Source of the DNA: Bog-473 sp963754445
GTDB taxonomy: Bacteria > Actinomycetota > Acidimicrobiia > Acidimicrobiales > RAAP-2
Length of the DNA: 64,000 nucleotides
Assembly: GCA_963754445.1 (NCBI GenBank)
Contig: CAVWFT010000002.1
Coordinates: 1,302,001-1,366,000, forward strand
Reading direction: 5' to 3'
The notes beneath the pieces are model-generated. The model was not told where the DNA came from and did no database searches. It saw only the letters and a list, made by a program, of their open reading frames with translations. Both the position numbers and the translations under genes were made by a program. Of this stretch, positions 35,665 to 44,273 are shown in pieces (position 1 is the stretch's first letter; every line of letters begins with the position of its first letter).

Positions 35665-36077
35665 GCCACGCCTCGCTCTGCTCCGTCGTGGAGCACGGTG
35701 CGAACGAGCGCCTCGATCGCGGCATCGTCGAGACCTTCGCGACGGGCGCTGGTGATCCAGCGATCGAGGCTCTTGGCCAGGCGAGCCTGCGTCGTCGGCG
35801 GCGGCCCCTGAGGGCGTCGGAGCACGAAGGTCCCGACTCCCTGGCGACCTTCGACCAGGCCGAGGTTCTCCAGTTCGCGGTAGGCCTTGAACACGGTATT
35901 GGGATTGATGGCGACTTCGGCGACCACTTGCTTCACCGTCGGCAGCTGGTCGCCGGGTTGGAGGTGGCCCATGCGTAGGGCCTGCTCCACCTGTTGGACC
36001 ACCTGGAGATACGCGGGGACGCCCGAGTCGGGGTGCAGTGTGAAGGTGATCGCCTGGTCCAGGATTTCCCTAGTCAT
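35661..36077 (-). CDS. GntR family regulator, YtrA subfamily
   Basis: A 138-residue regulator with winged helix PAYLQVVQQVEQALRMGHL, LPTVKQVVAEVAINPNTVFKAYRELENLGLV and wing GRQGVGTFV, plus the short C-terminal helix typical of the YtrA group, which controls ABC-2 exporters. First gene of the regulator-ATPase-permease operon. A near-perfect 18-bp palindrome overlaps its start codon, which suggests direct autoregulation and a leaderless message. YtrA-type systems usually answer to cell-envelope stress. Confidence 0.9.
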   Translation of the reverse strand: MTREILDQAITFTLHPDSGVPAYLQVVQQVEQALRMGHLQPGDQLPTVKQVVAEVAINPNTVFKAYRELENLGLVEGRQGVGTFVLRRPQGPPPTTQARLAKSLDRWITSARREGLDDAAIEALVRTVLHDGAERGVA

Positions 36078-36088
36078 CTAGATAACTA
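36071..36088. promoter_or_regulatory. 18-bp palindrome TAGTCATCTAGATAACTA over the GntR start codon
   Basis: Eight of nine base pairs match. The GntR ATG (36075-36077, minus strand) lies inside it, so the bound regulator would sit on the transcription start itself. Confidence 0.55.
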
Positions 36089-36231
36089 TGGATCCTGTCG
36101 ACCTTCTCGTCAAGCCGGACCGAGATGCAGCCGGCTTGCTGGCTTCAGAAGACGTACTCAGCAGGTGCGCAGAGTCACCGAGCCGCTCCATGCTTCGGAC
36201 GAAAGATCACGAGAGGCGCCGGATGGCGTCG

Positions 36232-37200
36232 TCAACGAGTCCGCATCGCGGTCCATACCCGGACTTCTCGAACGACGCCGGCCGTGGCAACGCCCACCGC
36301 TCCGACCATGAGGAGAACCGTGCCGATGAGCCAGATGTCCCAGGGTGTGCTCGATGCGCCGCCGGGGTTCGCATGCAAGAAGCTGGGCGCGTCCGTCGCC
36401 ATCGCGGCCCACCACACCGCTGTCGCGACAGCGATGACTGCCATCGCACCGGCCAGGGCAACGGCCAGGAGCGCCTCCGCGGCCAAGATTGCCCGCGGGA
36501 ACACGACACGTCTGGCCGCCGCAATCGCTACCGCCGTCCACAAGACGAGGGTGAGCGCAATCACCATCGCCCACACCAGGACCAGCGCCCCGTACCAATG
36601 GAGTCCACCGTTGCGTTGTTGAGTCGTGAGGTGGTGCGCCCAGACGATCAGCGGCACGGTGGTGAGTCCGACGACGATCGTTGCGGCCAAGGCCCGCAAC
36701 AGTGGCTTGCGCACAGTGCGCATACCTTCCCTTCGGACGAGTTGCACGAACGCAGGAACGGCGAGGAGAGCCCCGAGGAGGACCAGGGCACTCGCCACTC
36801 CGGCAACGGTCTGGAGCACCGTGTAGGCGACGTCGGGGACTCGGTGTGCAGCAGCGTCGTGGGGCAGCGCCTGGTCGAAGTGTTCGGAGAATTTGGCGAA
36901 ACTGGCGCCGGCGATCACGAAAGCGGTCCAGGCGGCGAGAACCAGCAACGCGCCGGCCCGCAAGCCGTCGACCGCCGGTGCGGAATCCCCGACGAGCCCT
37001 GACAGCCGGGCCCGCTGTCGGAGGCCACCGGTCAAGAGGCCGAAGCGCACGGACATCGGAAGAGACGTGCCGTACTCCTCATCGAGCAGAGCGATGAGTT
37101 CGTCTCCGTACCGGTCGCGCCACGCGGCCGGGTACCAGCGGAGCCGAGGATCCTGGTCCTCATAGTTCAGACGGTCACCGGAATTCTCCGTTGTCATCAC
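36232..37200 (-). CDS. Membrane protein paired with PadR regulator
   Basis: A 322-residue protein: cytoplasmic head with LRWYPAAWRDRYGDELIALLDE, a motif common at the N-terminus of actinobacterial membrane proteins encoded next to PadR or sigma-factor genes, then about seven TM helices (AGALLVLAAWTAFVIAGASF; VAGVASALVLLGALLAVPAF; ALVLVWAMVIALTLVLWTAV; LIGTVLLMVGAVGVATAGVV). The start overlaps the PadR stop by 4 bp. Function unknown; the pairing suggests an envelope sensor or transporter controlled by PadR. Confidence 0.75.
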   Translation of the reverse strand: MMTTENSGDRLNYEDQDPRLRWYPAAWRDRYGDELIALLDEEYGTSLPMSVRFGLLTGGLRQRARLSGLVGDSAPAVDGLRAGALLVLAAWTAFVIAGASFAKFSEHFDQALPHDAAAHRVPDVAYTVLQTVAGVASALVLLGALLAVPAFVQLVRREGMRTVRKPLLRALAATIVVGLTTVPLIVWAHHLTTQQRNGGLHWYGALVLVWAMVIALTLVLWTAVAIAAARRVVFPRAILAAEALLAVALAGAMAVIAVATAVWWAAMATDAPSFLHANPGGASSTPWDIWLIGTVLLMVGAVGVATAGVVREVRVWTAMRTR

Positions 37201-37565
37201 GCCAGCCTCGGGCCAGGCGTGTGTACAATTTTGAGGCGTGCCTGTCCCACCCGCACCAGCTCACGCATCTGGGCTACGTGGTCAGCAAGGGTCGCGGAGC
37301 CCGCAGCGGTGATGCAGTACGGGCGACGTCGATCGTCGTTCTCGAGGGGCTGAATGAGCCCGCGCTCCTCCAACCTGGTGATCGCTCCATAGAGTGCGCC
37401 GGGACCGAGTGTCACCCCGGCGAATTCCTCGATGTCCTTGAGGAGGGCATGACCATGTTTGGCTCCGCCAGCGAGGCTCATGAGGATCAGCGTCGGAGGG
37501 TCGTTCGTCCGACGCCGCCCCGGAGACCTCCTCTGGTCCGCACTTTCGGAAGGCTTGGCTCGCAT
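37197..37565 (-). CDS. PadR family transcriptional regulator
   Basis: PadR-type winged helix: LILMSLAGGAKHGHALLKDIEE, LGPGALYGAITRLEERGLIQPL and DDRRRPYCITAAGSATL. The start is put at ATG 37565 (122 residues) rather than the upstream TTG at 37601, because the extra 12 codons run through the operator repeats. No RBS is seen, and TAGTAT lies about 10 bp upstream, so the mRNA may be leaderless. Co-transcribed with the membrane protein gene that overlaps its end. Confidence 0.85.
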   Translation of the reverse strand: MRAKPSESADQRRSPGRRRTNDPPTLILMSLAGGAKHGHALLKDIEEFAGVTLGPGALYGAITRLEERGLIQPLENDDRRRPYCITAAGSATLADHVAQMRELVRVGQARLKIVHTPGPRLA

Positions 37566-37577
37566 GAAAAAGAGAAT

Positions 37578-37610
37578 ACTACGTCGCACGTAGTTACGCA
37601 AGACGTAGTA
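37578..37610. promoter_or_regulatory. PadR operator candidate: ACTACGT/ACGTAGT repeats
   Basis: ACTACGTCGCACGTAGT (37578-37594) is a perfect dyad with a 3-base centre. A further ACGTAGTA copy is at 37603-37610, so the half-site appears three times. It covers the -10 candidate of the padR gene. Confidence 0.55.
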
Positions 37611-37622
37611 CTGACGGTGCCG

Positions 37623-39308
37623 TCACGATCCGAGCAGCATGGAGCGACCGTTCGCTTCGAATGCCTGCAGCAGCGTCTGCACGTCAGCCTGTGTCATCAA
37701 GACGTAGTGCTCGTCTCGCCCGATCCGGTGCCACACCGGATCCGTCGTGTCCCACCGCTCGGCCCGCAGTGGCTTCTTGTCGGTCTTGTTCGTAGCGGTG
37801 ACAGGCAACGATGTCACGATCCGGACGAAACGCGGCGCCCATTTCGTGCCGAGGTCCCGCTGGGCGGCAAGGAAGGAGGAGAAGGCGTCTGGGTCGAAGG
37901 CCGCTCCGTGCTTGAGCTCGAGGGCGACCATGACCTGATCGCCCGTCGTGGCGTCGGGCACCGGGTAGACGGCGACACCGCCGGCTTGTTCGAAGCGGGC
38001 CAAGATGCGCTCTACCGGGGCGGCGGCGAAGTTCTCGCTGTCGACCCGAAGCCAGTCGCCGGTGCGCCCGGCGAAGTAGAAGACGCCTTCTTCGTCTTGG
38101 TAGGCCAGGTCTCCCGACCAATACCAGCCGTTCCGTGTGCGCTCGGCGTCGGCCTCGGGATTGTTGTAGTAGCCCTCGAAGTTGGATCGAACGTTGCGGC
38201 CCACCAGCTCGCCGATGCACGAGTCGGCATTGGTCAGCCGACCCAGGTCGTCGAAGGATGCGAGAGGGAGCTCGCGTCCCGTCTCCGGATCCACGACAGC
38301 GATGTCGTCGCGTGCGCTGGCCCGGCCCAGCGCACCCGGCCTGGCGTTGGGTGCCGGCTTCAGAATGATGGCGTTCTCGCTCGATCCGTAGCCCTCGAAG
38401 AGGGGAATGCCGAACCGCTCGGTGAATGCCGCCTTGTCCTGGGCCGAGGTCTCGGGCCCGAGCACGTAGCGCAATTGGTGATCGCGGTCGTGTTCGGTCG
38501 GCGGAGTAGCGACGATGTGCGAGATCGCCCGCCCCACGCTGTTGAAGAAGGTGGCCCCAGTCGTGCGTACGTCGGGGAGGAAATTCGAGGCCGAGAATTT
38601 GCGGCGCAGGGCCAAGGTGGCACCGCTACGGAAGGCCGGAAGCACGGCGGCTGAAAGTGCATTCCCGTGGAAGAGCGGCATGGCCGAGTAGAGGATGTCG
38701 TCGGGCCCGAAGGGCACGCGAGCCGCGGAGCGAGCCGCCCGCCCCTGCGTCATCCGTACCGCCTTGGGTCCTCCGGTCGAACCGGACGTGAAGATGAGCA
38801 GGTAGAGCTGGTCAGGATCCGGATCGGGGAGCGCCGGCCGGGCCTGGTCGGTCGAACTCCGGAGCGCGTCGAGCCGGCCGACGTAGTCCGCTCCGTCGAC
38901 TGCCATGAGGCCGGCTGGCTCCAGGCCGAGGTCGAGCTGGTCCAGCAGCGCCATCTGCGAGGAATCGGTGAGCACCAGCTGGCAGTCCGCTCGTCGGATG
39001 TCGTTGGCCAGTTCGGCTCCCCGGCGGGTGGGGTTGATGCCGACGATGACCGCCCCGGCCAGTGCCGCCCCCGCCAGGAGAAACAGGTACTCCGGAGTGT
39101 TCTCCAAGAGGACGCCGATATGGAAGGGACCGTCACGGCGCAAGGAGAGGAGGAGCTCGGCCCGCACCTCGGCTTCGACGACCACCTGGCGCCACGTCCA
39201 CCGCCTCCCCTCGAAGACGAGACCCATACCGTCGTCCTCGCTACGGAGCCGAACCAGCTGGGCCGCCGTCGTCACCGGCGCCGTGGCGAGATCTTCCGGT
39301 TCCGTCAT
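37623..39308 (-). CDS. Acyl-CoA synthetase / AMP-dependent ligase
   Basis: A 561-residue ANL-superfamily ligase: P-loop LLIFTSGSTGGPKAVRMTQG, the A5-type motif FEGYGSSENAI, WYWSGDLAYQDEEGVFYFAGRTGDWLRVDSENFAA (hinge region around D-W-L-R) and C-terminal KTDKKPLR with the catalytic Lys. It activates a carboxylic acid with ATP to the acyl-CoA; the layout resembles FadD17/long-chain-type ligases. Start placed at ATG 39308, in an ATGA overlap with the upstream phosphotransferase. Third gene of the P450 - phosphotransferase - ligase operon. Confidence 0.9.
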   Translation of the reverse strand: MTEPEDLATAPVTTAAQLVRLRSEDDGMGLVFEGRRWTWRQVVVEAEVRAELLLSLRRDGPFHIGVLLENTPEYLFLLAGAALAGAVIVGINPTRRGAELANDIRRADCQLVLTDSSQMALLDQLDLGLEPAGLMAVDGADYVGRLDALRSSTDQARPALPDPDPDQLYLLIFTSGSTGGPKAVRMTQGRAARSAARVPFGPDDILYSAMPLFHGNALSAAVLPAFRSGATLALRRKFSASNFLPDVRTTGATFFNSVGRAISHIVATPPTEHDRDHQLRYVLGPETSAQDKAAFTERFGIPLFEGYGSSENAIILKPAPNARPGALGRASARDDIAVVDPETGRELPLASFDDLGRLTNADSCIGELVGRNVRSNFEGYYNNPEADAERTRNGWYWSGDLAYQDEEGVFYFAGRTGDWLRVDSENFAAAPVERILARFEQAGGVAVYPVPDATTGDQVMVALELKHGAAFDPDAFSSFLAAQRDLGTKWAPRFVRIVTSLPVTATNKTDKKPLRAERWDTTDPVWHRIGRDEHYVLMTQADVQTLLQAFEANGRSMLLGS

Positions 39309-40372
39309 CGGAGCCTGCCACGCAGCAAATCGAGGATCGGGTTGTCTTCGATGGGCAGCATCGGCGATTTCCCGGCGTCCTGTCGCAAGATGCTGATCCG
39401 GGTCATGATCGCAGTACTCCGCAGCATGGCCAAGGTCTCGTACCACTCGAGATCTCGGACCGACCGTCCGCTCAGATGTTCGAAGTGCGCAACGGAGTCA
39501 TCGCGGTCGGGAAACCCCTCGACTCGTGTTCCGAACATCTGCTGCGCCGTGAGGTCGAGGCTGGTCAACCATGCGAGGTCATGCTCCGGCGCACCCACCG
39601 TCGTCATGTCCCAATCGAGAACGGCGCGCGGGACGAGGTCGTCACCGAGCACCATGTTCTCGAGCCGGACGTCTCCCCACAGGAGCGCGGCAGGCGGCTC
39701 ATGGCGTGGCAGGTGGCGGCCGGCCCACTCGATGGCCTCGACCAGGGTCGGGACGGGCCGGCCGTGGGTCGACCACGACAAGTAGTGCTCCCAGAAGCGC
39801 AGCATGCCCTGATTGTCCAGGCGGGGCACGCGAGGAGCCTCATTCGGGTCGGCCCGGTGGATCGTCACCAGGGCGGCGAGCATGCCGTCGTGCACCCGTC
39901 GCTGGTCGGCCGAGGACAGCCCGCTCAACCAGGGATCCCGGAACTGCAGACCGCCAACGACGTGCCCCTCCACGCGGGGCATCGCAATGAAGGGTCTGCC
40001 CAACCACTTGGGGTCCGGTTCCAGGACGGGGTCCGGCACCGGAACCCCCACATGCGACGCCGCGATCTGGGCCTCCCACTGCGGCAGGAGGTCGAACTCG
40101 GCGAACGTCGCCGCCTCCCGCGGCACCAGGCGAAGCACCAACTGGGTGACCGATGACCCGGTGTCGCCGGCGCTCGCCACGTCCACGAAGATCGTCTCGC
40201 CGGAGTAGCCCGCCGCCGGTCGGCTGAGATCTCCGATTTCTACTTCCTGCAGCCCCCGCCGGGCCGTGAGCCATCGGGCGAGGCCGCCAGCAAGGGCGCG
40301 GTCGGCGCCGTGCCGGCCCGAGCCGTCCAGAGAGGATGTGCTCACGCTGACACCGCGTGCCGCAAAGTCCAT
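39305..40372 (-). CDS. Phosphotransferase family protein (APH/ChoK-like)
   Basis: A 355-residue aminoglycoside-phosphotransferase-fold protein: nucleotide-binding N-lobe (GYSGETIFVDV; LVLRLVPREA), catalytic loop LLWGDVRLENMVLGD (the usual HGDxxxxN with Trp in place of His) and metal Asp in AVLDWDMTTVGAPEHDLAW. This group often lies with acyl-CoA ligases and dehydrogenases in actinobacteria and probably phosphorylates a hydroxylated lipid or terpenoid rather than an antibiotic. Start placed at ATG 40372, 19 bp after the P450 stop, since the longer frame overlaps the P450 gene. Confidence 0.85.
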   Translation of the reverse strand: MDFAARGVSVSTSSLDGSGRHGADRALAGGLARWLTARRGLQEVEIGDLSRPAAGYSGETIFVDVASAGDTGSSVTQLVLRLVPREAATFAEFDLLPQWEAQIAASHVGVPVPDPVLEPDPKWLGRPFIAMPRVEGHVVGGLQFRDPWLSGLSSADQRRVHDGMLAALVTIHRADPNEAPRVPRLDNQGMLRFWEHYLSWSTHGRPVPTLVEAIEWAGRHLPRHEPPAALLWGDVRLENMVLGDDLVPRAVLDWDMTTVGAPEHDLAWLTSLDLTAQQMFGTRVEGFPDRDDSVAHFEHLSGRSVRDLEWYETLAMLRSTAIMTRISILRQDAGKSPMLPIEDNPILDLLRGRLR

Positions 40373-40391
40373 CGAGTCCCAGAGGTGACCA

Positions 40392-41588
40392 TCATCGGCT
40401 GAGCTGCAGCGGCATCCGCGACGCTCCTCGCACCAGCGTCGAGCGTACGTAGTCAACTGGGCCGACCACCTCGTATTCGGGAAAGCGCCGCAAGAGCTCT
40501 TCGAGGAACACGCGGGCCTCGAGCCGGGCCAGGGCGGCTCCGAGGCACAGGTGTTCACCGAATCCGAAGGCCACGTGCGTGGGTGTGACCGGCCGGACGA
40601 CGTCGAGGCGGTCGGCCGTCGATCCGAACGCAGCCGCATCCCGGTTGCCCGAGGCGTACAGCATGACCAGAAAGTCCCCGGCGGGAATGTGCCGGTCTCC
40701 GAGCTCCACGTCGACCGCTGCCGTGCGTCCGAAGGCCTGGATCGGGGTCACCCAGCGGAGGAACTCCTCGATCGCACCGGGCAGCAGCGAAGGATCGGCG
40801 GCCAGCTGCGCCCGTTGCTCGGGGTGCTCGTGGAGCGCTTCCATCGTTCCGGAGAGGAGCGTCCTCGTCGTCTCGTTGCCGGCGACCAGAAGCGTCATAC
40901 AGAACCCCATGATCTCAAGGCGGCTGAGGGGACGTCCATCCAGATCGGCCGTCTTGAGCAGAGCAAGCAGTCCGTTCGCCTCGCCGTCGGGGGAGTCCAC
41001 GTGGTGCAGCAGAAAGTCCGTCATCTGATGGAGATCGCCAGCGCTCGCATCGGCCGATTCCTGATCGGGTGCGGCGATGATGGCATCGGACCAACGTCGG
41101 AATTCCTGTCGATCGGCGTCGCCCACCCCGAACAGTTCCGCGATCACGGCAATGGGAACGACGGCGGCGATGTCGTTCACGCCGTCGATCGGCTCCCGTG
41201 CGGGTGAAGCATCGAGGACGTCGGAGACGGTCTTGCGAACCATCTCTTCGAGGTAGCCAACGGCCTTCGGGGTGAACTGGCGGTTCACGATCTTCCGATA
41301 CACGGCATGGAGGGGCGGGTCGAGATGGAGGATGGAGAAGGCACCGAGCCCTTCGGACCCGGCGCCGCGCATCGGGTCGTTGATCAGGACGCCTCGTCCG
41401 GAGGTGAAGCGCGCAGGGTCGCGGCTGATCGTCCGGATGTCCTCGTAACGGCTCACAGCCCAGCTGCCATCGGCGGTGGGATGAACCGGTGACCGATCCC
41501 GCAGGGTGGCCAAGATGTCGAAATAGTCGGGCTGGAGGAAGAAGCCGGGGCGAGTCAGATCGAGCTTCGGATAGGCCCAATCGGCCAT
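40392..41588 (-). CDS. Cytochrome P450
   Basis: A 398-residue soluble bacterial P450: I-helix AGNETTR (236-242), ExxR pair Glu275/Arg278 in EEFLRW, and heme loop FGFGEHLCLGAALA with Cys348 as thiolate ligand. It needs a ferredoxin and reductase not encoded next to it. First gene of an operon with a phosphotransferase and an acyl-CoA ligase; ATG has GAGGAG 6 bp upstream. Likely hydroxylates a hydrophobic substrate of the island. Confidence 0.93.
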   Translation of the reverse strand: MADWAYPKLDLTRPGFFLQPDYFDILATLRDRSPVHPTADGSWAVSRYEDIRTISRDPARFTSGRGVLINDPMRGAGSEGLGAFSILHLDPPLHAVYRKIVNRQFTPKAVGYLEEMVRKTVSDVLDASPAREPIDGVNDIAAVVPIAVIAELFGVGDADRQEFRRWSDAIIAAPDQESADASAGDLHQMTDFLLHHVDSPDGEANGLLALLKTADLDGRPLSRLEIMGFCMTLLVAGNETTRTLLSGTMEALHEHPEQRAQLAADPSLLPGAIEEFLRWVTPIQAFGRTAAVDVELGDRHIPAGDFLVMLYASGNRDAAAFGSTADRLDVVRPVTPTHVAFGFGEHLCLGAALARLEARVFLEELLRRFPEYEVVGPVDYVRSTLVRGASRMPLQLSR

Positions 41589-41663
41589 GAGAACTCCTCA
41601 CGTGGGTCAGGGAGGCGTGGCGCTGGCCTGCCGTTGCCTTCTCGCTCTCAGTTTCGTACAGTG

Positions 41664-41680
41664 TTTAACTCAACGTCAAA
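41664..41680. promoter_or_regulatory. Inverted repeat TTTAAC-TCAAC-GTCAAA between P450 and TetR genes
   Basis: Six-base arms with one mismatch around 5 bp, 76 bp upstream of the P450 and 178 bp upstream of the TetR gene. A plausible site for that TetR; nothing else is visible in 41589-41857. Confidence 0.35.
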
Positions 41681-41857
41681 TGGGACCGTGAGCAGCGGCC
41701 CGAGGAGTGAGCGCATGCGGGCGGTGGTGAGCGAAAGCGAATCGGATGAACACCTCGAGCTACGAGAACAGCCACGGCGCCCCCTGAGGTCATTCGACCG
41801 GACGGCCGGCGGAATCCTCACTCGACGGGCCACGGTTTCGGCCTCGGAAGCCGCCTC

Positions 41858-42502
41858 ATGAGCCCTGCGGAAATCACCGCCGCCGAGCCGGCGGGAAAGA
41901 TCCCGCGTGCGTGGCGCTATGGCGAGCTGACGCGTGAGGCAGTGGTCGAAGCCGGACTCCGGCTGACACGGCGCTGTGGATTTTCGAATCTGAGCATGCG
42001 CAAGTTGGCGGCCGAGTTGGGTAGTCCTTCGATGAACCTGTACTACTACGTGCGGGACAAGCGCCAGCTCCTCGATCTCGTCGCCGACGCCGTCTTGGGA
42101 GAGGTCCTGCTTCCCTCCCGAGATCTTCCCTGGGAGCGCCAGCTGACATTGCTCTTCGAAGGTGGCCACGACATCCTGCTGCGTTATCCCGGCGTTGCAC
42201 AGCACTTGTTGCGCCGCACCGCTGGTCTCCCGAACGAGATCCGGCTCTACACGACGATCACCGAGATCCTGGGGCAGGCCGGCCTCGACCGCGTGGTGAG
42301 CGACAGAGTGCAACGACTGATGGCCTACCTGCTCTTCGGGGCGGTGACGTCGGAGTTGGCGACCGCAGATGCCGTGGATGATCCGTCAACCATGCAGTTC
42401 TCCGATGACCGTGACGTGTTCCGTTTCGGTCTCGATCTCCTCGTCGACGGACTGCAGCGGCACCGCACCCGCGGCGCGCCTACCGGCCTCGGCGTCGAGT
42501 GA
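41858..42502 (+). CDS. TetR family transcriptional regulator
   Basis: A 214-residue TetR protein: HTH FSNLSMRKLAAELGSPSMNLYYYVRDKRQLLDLVADAVLGEV at residues ~40-80 (shown in parts by NLSMRKLAAELG and NLYYYVRDK), with the C-terminal domain of the TetR_C group that follows the LYYYVxDKxQLLD type. Divergent from the P450 operon and its likely repressor. No RBS is obvious before the ATG. Confidence 0.88.
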   Translation: MSPAEITAAEPAGKIPRAWRYGELTREAVVEAGLRLTRRCGFSNLSMRKLAAELGSPSMNLYYYVRDKRQLLDLVADAVLGEVLLPSRDLPWERQLTLLFEGGHDILLRYPGVAQHLLRRTAGLPNEIRLYTTITEILGQAGLDRVVSDRVQRLMAYLLFGAVTSELATADAVDDPSTMQFSDDRDVFRFGLDLLVDGLQRHRTRGAPTGLGVE

Positions 42503-42524
42503 CCTTCGGGACCCGTTCTGCTGC

Positions 42525-43286
42525 TCAGTCCGCTCTGAAGTCTTCCTTCGCCTCCTCCTCGTCGGCGAGTGAAGGCGACTGATCGACAAGCGCGTCCACT
42601 TTCGAAGGGTCGACCTCGAGAGCGGCGAGACAGAATCGCAGGGTCCGTTCCCTCGTTTCCCGGTAGCGGAGCGGAAATCCGGCCCACCGTTGCTCGACCA
42701 CGCCGGCGACCACGTAATGAATGGCCTTGGCGTCGGTGATCGGGTCGATCCTTCCGAAGTGGCCCTCTTTGGCGCCCCGACCGAGCTGATCGACGAGAGG
42801 ATCAAGGGTGCGATTGAAGGCCGGCTCGAGTTGGAACGGGAACTGCCGACTGGCCCGCACGGCCTCTTCGGACAAGGGCCGCAGGCTGGCGGCCCGGCGC
42901 TGGTCGAATCCCAACTCGAGGCGGGCATCGATCCACGCCACGACCCCCTCCACTGGCGTGGCAGCGCTCTTCGTCCGTTTCTCGAGTCGCCGTGATTCGC
43001 GCTCCGCCTCAACGGCAAAGACGGCCAGTGCAAGTTCGTCCTTCGACGCGAAGTGTCGGTAGAAGGCGCGGGTACCGAGACCCGATCTCTCGAGCACCTC
43101 GTTCAATGTGAAACCGGCACCATTCTTCTCCTGGATCGTCTTCCGCGCTGCCCGGATGAGGCGCTCGGTTTCGTCTTCCTGGCCGGCGTGAGCCTTGGCC
43201 GCACTCAGCGATCGTTGCGGTGCCCTCTCCGGTGCTCGATCCTCGGTATGTGCCGTCTCGTCCCCCAGTCCCGGTTGCGGACTCAT
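42525..43286 (-). CDS. TetR family transcriptional regulator
   Basis: A 253-residue TetR protein with a long polar N-terminal tail (~45 residues) before the HTH (AGFTLNEVLERSGLGTRAFYRHFASKDELALAVFAVE region, about 75-105). Start placed at ATG 43286 in an ATGA overlap with the LLM oxidoreductase gene, since the longer frame runs into that gene. C-terminal acidic tail ADEEEAKEDF. It probably controls the LLM gene with which it is coupled. Confidence 0.86.
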   Translation of the reverse strand: MSPQPGLGDETAHTEDRAPERAPQRSLSAAKAHAGQEDETERLIRAARKTIQEKNGAGFTLNEVLERSGLGTRAFYRHFASKDELALAVFAVEAERESRRLEKRTKSAATPVEGVVAWIDARLELGFDQRRAASLRPLSEEAVRASRQFPFQLEPAFNRTLDPLVDQLGRGAKEGHFGRIDPITDAKAIHYVVAGVVEQRWAGFPLRYRETRERTLRFCLAALEVDPSKVDALVDQSPSLADEEEAKEDFRAD

Positions 43287-44215
43287 TCGGCAATTCGAAG
43301 CCGATGGGGGGCGATCACTTCCTCGCCGTACTGCTCGAGTGCTTCGAGGGAGGCGGTCAGCGACGCATTGGGTACGCCGACGCCAGCCCACGTCACACCC
43401 AGCGCGGCGAGCTCATCGAGGCCCTCTTGCTGTGCGTCAGGGTCGAAACCGGCGCGGCCCGGCGCACCACCGGCCGAGGTGCCGAAAGAGACATCGATGC
43501 TCGACGGATCCCGACCGTCCTTCTCGGCGTAGGCCCAGAGCTCGTCCAGCATGCCGGTCAGGTCCTCAATGGTTTCGAGCGGTGGCGTCTTTGTCGTCTT
43601 GGAGAGCGAGCGAGGAGCAGGAAACGGGGTCCACCCGTCCCCGTAGCGCGCGACTCGTCGCCGCGACAGCTTGCTGTTCCCGCCGATCCAGATCGGGGGT
43701 GGGGCGGCGGGTTTCGGATTGGCGCTGATCCCGAGCGCGTCGATGCCGTGGCCGACGTACGTGAAGTCGTCGTCGCTCCACGCGCCGCGTATGACGTCGA
43801 TGGCCTGGTCAAAGAGCAGGTTGCGCTCCTCGAATTCGATGCCGAGGGCCTTATATTCCCCGCGGAGGTACCCGGTGGCCACAGCCAGGGTGAACCGGCC
43901 GTTCGACAGCATGTCGATCGTGGCCACCAGCTTTGCCACGATGAGGGGGTGGCGGTAGGGAAGAACAGTGATGTTGGGGATCAGGCGGATCCTTTCGGTG
44001 ACCGCGGCGCAAAACGTCAGCGCGGCGAACGGGTCCAAGGCATCGTGGCCGCCGGCTTGCAGCCACCGGTCGGTGGGCGCCGGGTGGTCCGTGAAGCCGA
44101 TGCCGTCGAAGCCGGCCCGTTCTGCCGTCTGGGCGAAGCGGAGAACGCCGTCCCGGCTCATGAACTCGGGGCTGTAGGGATGGGTCACCAGTGGATACGT
44201 CACTGAAAAGTGCAT
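43283..44215 (-). CDS. LLM class (F420-type) oxidoreductase
   Basis: A 310-residue luciferase-like TIM barrel: GFDGIGFTDHPAPTDRWL, TERIRLIPNITVLPYRHPLIVAKLVATIDMLSNGRFTLAVATGY (the family core, seen here over residues ~90-130), and PPIWIGGNSKLSRRRVARYGDGWTPF for phosphate binding. This TIGR03619-like group uses F420 in actinobacteria. It would carry out a two-electron oxidation or reduction in the cytoplasm. GAGGTGAG precedes the ATG; the TetR gene overlaps its stop. Confidence 0.9.
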   Translation of the reverse strand: MHFSVTYPLVTHPYSPEFMSRDGVLRFAQTAERAGFDGIGFTDHPAPTDRWLQAGGHDALDPFAALTFCAAVTERIRLIPNITVLPYRHPLIVAKLVATIDMLSNGRFTLAVATGYLRGEYKALGIEFEERNLLFDQAIDVIRGAWSDDDFTYVGHGIDALGISANPKPAAPPPIWIGGNSKLSRRRVARYGDGWTPFPAPRSLSKTTKTPPLETIEDLTGMLDELWAYAEKDGRDPSSIDVSFGTSAGGAPGRAGFDPDAQQEGLDELAALGVTWAGVGVPNASLTASLEALEQYGEEVIAPHRLRIAE

Positions 44216-44273
44216 CTGCTCACCTCATGAAGTCGCGAGAGACTTTTGCAAAGGGTTCGTTCCCGTTTCAGGA

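Noticed and set aside
37191..38654. 487-residue plus-strand frame
   Set aside because: Antisense to the acyl-CoA ligase and padR genes, whose motifs are clear; no family features.
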